Origin: Bacteroidales bacterium
GTDB lineage: Bacteria; Bacteroidota; Bacteroidia; Bacteroidales; UBA7960
Length of the DNA: 7,935 bases
Direction: 5' to 3'
Assembly: GCA_007132395.1 (NCBI GenBank)
Contig: SLOR01000187.1
Coordinates: 1-7,935, forward strand
Positions 5,492 to 7,935 of the stretch are shown here, one piece after another (the stretch's first letter is position 1; every line of letters begins with the position of its first letter). A model generated the notes under the pieces. That model ran no database searches, was not told the DNA's origin, and saw nothing but the letters and a program-made list of their open reading frames with translations. The position numbers and the translations under genes were made by a program.

Positions 5492-5974
5492 ATGAACGCA
5501 AAACAAAAACAGGGAAGATACGACCGAATACACATACAGTTGCAAGAGCTTCTGGCCAAGCCCGGCAACTCCCTTTCTCAAATGGCAACCCTTGTTGCCC
5601 TGTTGCACCACAAGATGGACCATTTTTTCTGGACCGGCTTTTACTTCCTCGACAAAGGAGAACTTATTGCCGGACCCTACCAGGGGCCTGTAGCTTGTCA
5701 GCTCCTGGCAAAAAACACAGGCGTTTGCTGGGCGGCCATCACCGAAAAGAAATCTATTGTAGTGCCCAATGTTCATGAATTTCCCGGCCATATCGCCTGC
5801 GACAGCCGCTCCAACAGCGAAATCGTGGTGCCTCTGAAGAACAGCAGTGGAGAAATTATTGGTGTGCTGGATGTGGACAGCAAAGACCTGGCAGCTTTCG
5901 ACGATACAGACCGCCAGGGACTGGAAAAAATAATGAACCTGCTACACATTGAGCAAATATCCTTAACTGCGTAA
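5492..5974 (+). CDS. msrC: Free methionine-(R)-sulfoxide reductase (GAF-type fRMsr)
   Basis: A 160-residue single-GAF-domain enzyme that reduces free methionine-R-sulfoxide to methionine, using thioredoxin; cytosolic. All three cysteines of the family are present with the E. coli YebR/MsrC spacing: Cys69, Cys79 (GVCW) and Cys103 (GHIACD), 10 and 24 residues apart, matching E. coli Cys84, Cys94 and Cys118. Glu110 (NSEIVVPL) and the pair Asp127/Asp129 (GVLDVDS) match the other active-site acids. WTGFYFL and GPYQG are also family hallmarks. Conservation of all three cysteines separates this from sensory GAF domains. The start ATG follows an AT-rich stretch without Shine-Dalgarno. The next gene begins 3 bases after the stop, so the two are almost certainly cotranscribed. 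Confidence 0.93.
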   Translation: MNAKQKQGRYDRIHIQLQELLAKPGNSLSQMATLVALLHHKMDHFFWTGFYFLDKGELIAGPYQGPVACQLLAKNTGVCWAAITEKKSIVVPNVHEFPGHIACDSRSNSEIVVPLKNSSGEIIGVLDVDSKDLAAFDDTDRQGLEKIMNLLHIEQISLTA

Positions 5975-5977
5975 ACC

Positions 5978-6535
5978 ATGACACTACAGGCTACTTTATA
6001 CTTACTGATATTGCCCCTGATGCTGGCTATGCAACATTTCAGCGTGAGTGTAAGCAACGGCATCGGCAAGGGAGCACTGAAGCCGGGCACACCACTTAAA
6101 ACGGCCCTGCTGTTTGCAATTATTACTTTTCTCATGGTGATGGCCGGCGAATTTGCCGGGCGGTTCCTGGAGGGCCGCACCGACATCCCCCATCATGGTC
6201 TTGCCTTTCTTTTTTTACTGCTGATTGGCGTGCGCATGGTATGGCATGCATGGAAAAAGAAAGCAAGCCAGCGGATTTTTGATATTAATCAGGTTCCGGT
6301 AATTTTTGCCCTGGCGCTTGCCCTGGGCATAAACATGCTTTTTGCAGGCCTGGCATTAAACTTTCTGGACATAAGCACCATGCGGTTTGCCTTTACCCTT
6401 TCGGCGGCGGTGCTGCTGCTTTCATTCAGCGGTCTGCTTTATGGAAATCAATTTGGCGATACCCTGGGCTGGAAAGTGGAACTTGTGGCTGGGATATATG
6501 TATTGGGGGGCGGTGTAGCTCTGCTGGCAGGATGA
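5978..6535 (+). CDS. MntP-like six-helix membrane protein lacking the metal-binding aspartates
   Basis: A 185-residue integral membrane protein with six predicted helices (about 5-27, 40-60, 74-92, 106-130, 135-155, 165-184). The arrangement and motifs resemble the Mn efflux pump MntP: HFSVSVSNG near the N-terminus (compare DAFA/DNFAVSVS), a second similar repeat GINMLFAGLALNFL at 117-130, and a WKVELVAG segment before the last helix. At the two positions where E. coli MntP has functional intramembrane aspartates (SMDAFA and TSLDAMA), this protein has Gln19 and Asn119. It is therefore probably a divergent relative with another or no metal specificity, and I would not name it mntP. The 3-base gap after msrC suggests coupled translation and a role linked to oxidative or metal stress, which is inference. 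It converges with the cyclase gene. Confidence 0.75.
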   Translation: MTLQATLYLLILPLMLAMQHFSVSVSNGIGKGALKPGTPLKTALLFAIITFLMVMAGEFAGRFLEGRTDIPHHGLAFLFLLLIGVRMVWHAWKKKASQRIFDINQVPVIFALALALGINMLFAGLALNFLDISTMRFAFTLSAAVLLLSFSGLLYGNQFGDTLGWKVELVAGIYVLGGGVALLAG

Positions 6536-6562
6536 CGGAGGAGAGGGATTAAATCGCTGATG

Positions 6563-7935
6563 TCAGAATTTTCTCTTCTGCGCGTAAAACATCTTCATGT
6601 TATTTTTATGTTTCACGGAAATCTCGCCCCGGGCAACACAGTGAAATGCATCCTTAACGTAGCTCCAGGTAGTTTCTGAAAGGTTTACCTCGCCGGGTTC
6701 GCATGCCGACTCCATCCTTTTGGCAATGTTTACCGTAGGGCCCCAAATATCGAAGGCAAATTTAGACTTACCCACCACCCCGGCAATTACCGGCCCGGTG
6801 TGTATGCCAATGCGGCAATCAAGACTTCTGTCCCCGGTAAACAGTTTTTCCTCTTTGTTTTCATTAATAAACTGGCTGATTTCCAAAGCTGCATTTACCG
6901 TGGCAATCACATCTGCCCCATTGGCATCTTCATGCAATCCCCCAACACACATATAGGCATCACCGATGGTTTTGATTTTTTCCAGGTTGTATTTATTTGC
7001 CACGTCGTCAAAATTGGCAAAATAAAAATGCAGGTCGTCGAGCAACTCGGCCGGGTCGAGGGTTTCTGCCACCGTGGAAAACCCCACAAAGTCCACAAAC
7101 ATTACACTTGCCATGGGATAGGTATGGGTAAGGGCTTTGCCATGCACCTTTAGCTCCTGGGCAATATGGCCCGGAAGCACGTTTAGTATGAGCTTCTCTG
7201 AGGTTTTGCGTTCCTTTTCCAGCAAATCATTGATGCCTTCCACCATTTCCGTCTGGGCCATTATATCTTCCTTTTGTTGCTCCAGTTCGTTGTTGAATTC
7301 CATCAATAGTTCTTTCTGCTCATGCAATTCGCGGGTACGCTGCTCAACTATCTGTTCCAGATTTTTATTCTGGTAATCCAGTTTTTTGAGCAGGTCATGG
7401 TTTTTCTTGTTGATTTTAGAAAACCGAACCGATAGCACGTAGGATTGGCAAAGGGTAAATGCCAGCAAGCCCATGGAAAACAGCTCTACACCCCTGAGCA
7501 TTCCCTGATAGTAAACAAAATCATGCAGCAAAGCAACAAACATAACAAAGCCGCCGAGGAAAAATATCACGGCCCCTTTTCGTTGGTTTAGCATGGCTTT
7601 CACCAGCCAATATAAACAGATAACACCCACAATCGTAGCATACACCTGGTAAAGGGTCAGCGTGTGCATGTAAACCCTGCCGGGAGTAAGCAGCACCAGT
7701 AAAGAAAAAACAACACTTATGGAAATTCCCACCTTTACCACTGCCAGAGAAACCTCTTCTGTAAACAAGGTATAGAAAAACAGAAGGAAAAATACGGGAG
7801 ACAGGTAAAAGGTAAGATACTCTATGCGGAACATGGTTTCCCAGGAAACATCAGGAAAGATAAACAGCAGGGCTTCTTCCCCCACCACCAGCAGCCTAAA
7901 TGCAATAAGTAATAAAAACAGGCTGAAATACAGTG
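6563..7935 (-). CDS. 7TM-DISM receptor-type class III adenylate cyclase (5' end beyond window)
   Basis: The reading frame runs open to the window edge (456 codons visible), so the GTG at 7888-7886 is not the true start and the N-terminus is missing. The visible part begins inside a 7TMR-DISM-type membrane region (LYFSLFLLLIAFRLL, then SWETMFRIEYLTFYLSP). After the last helix come a long coiled coil (about 160-235, counting from the 7888 GTG), a transducer motif NVLPGHIAQELK (236-247), and a class III cyclase domain (about 258-438). Asp266 and Asp310 bind metal. Lys306 and Asp380 (FDIWG) are the adenine-selecting pair, and Asn387 and Arg391 are the transition-state residues. The complete set predicts active cAMP synthesis from ATP, gated by an unknown extracytoplasmic signal. 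A DISM extracellular domain probably lies in the missing part. Confidence 0.92.
   Translation of the reverse strand, partial: LYFSLFLLLIAFRLLVVGEEALLFIFPDVSWETMFRIEYLTFYLSPVFFLLFFYTLFTEEVSLAVVKVGISISVVFSLLVLLTPGRVYMHTLTLYQVYATIVGVICLYWLVKAMLNQRKGAVIFFLGGFVMFVALLHDFVYYQGMLRGVELFSMGLLAFTLCQSYVLSVRFSKINKKNHDLLKKLDYQNKNLEQIVEQRTRELHEQKELLMEFNNELEQQKEDIMAQTEMVEGINDLLEKERKTSEKLILNVLPGHIAQELKVHGKALTHTYPMASVMFVDFVGFSTVAETLDPAELLDDLHFYFANFDDVANKYNLEKIKTIGDAYMCVGGLHEDANGADVIATVNAALEISQFINENKEEKLFTGDRSLDCRIGIHTGPVIAGVVGKSKFAFDIWGPTVNIAKRMESACEPGEVNLSETTWSYVKDAFHCVARGEISVKHKNNMKMFYAQKRKF

Noticed and set aside
6563..7888. GTG at 7888 as the start of the cyclase gene
   Set aside because: The frame stays open upstream to the window edge and encodes more membrane helix that fits the 7TM-DISM family, so this is an internal codon.

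Overview
The window looks like a piece of a Bacteroidota (Bacteroidetes) chromosome. Three things point there. Start codons lack clear Shine-Dalgarno sequences. Several gaps carry the TAnnTTTG -7 element of this phylum. The genes are also typical: a Bacteroides-type tryptophanase, a 7TM-DISM class III cyclase, and a small signal-peptide/coiled-coil membrane protein. No rRNA, tRNA, insertion sequence, CRISPR array or phage gene is visible. It reads as core-type metabolism with one strongly regulated intergenic region.

Layout, left to right: the last codons of an unidentified + strand gene (1-46); a coupled + strand membrane/coiled-coil protein (43-648); a convergent SDR oxidoreductase (661-1413, -); cysteine synthase cysK (1560-2474, -) and serine O-acetyltransferase cysE (2571-3404, -), transcribed as cysE-cysK and closed by a hairpin at 1494-1535; a 556-base divergent regulatory region (3405-3960); tryptophanase tnaA (3961-5337, +) with a strong terminator; free methionine-R-sulfoxide reductase (5492-5974, +) and a MntP-like six-helix membrane protein (5978-6535, +), 3 bases apart; and a convergent 7TM-DISM adenylate cyclase (6563-7935, -) cut by the window edge.

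The most interesting element is the 5' leader of cysE-cysK. On the - strand it holds a 22-codon ORF (3578-3510) with three consecutive Cys codons. A textbook intrinsic terminator follows (3463-3431), only 26 bases before the cysE start. The leader RNA can form three mutually exclusive helices (1:2, 2:3, 3:4) arranged as in the E. coli trp attenuator, with the Cys codons in the sensing position. I infer transcription attenuation by charged tRNA-Cys, controlling the two-enzyme pathway from serine to cysteine. CysE ends in Ile, as expected of a partner that docks in the CysK active site.

The opposite side of the same gap carries a second structured leader in front of tnaA: a 21-codon ORF without Trp, a 10-bp hairpin, and a long-range pairing between the transcript start and a later U-rich segment. 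Its function is much less certain. Tryptophanases can also degrade cysteine, so a cysteine-making operon and a possible cysteine-consuming enzyme may share one control region. The fRMsr gene continues the sulfur/redox theme. Its neighbour resembles the Mn exporter MntP but has amides in place of both key membrane aspartates.
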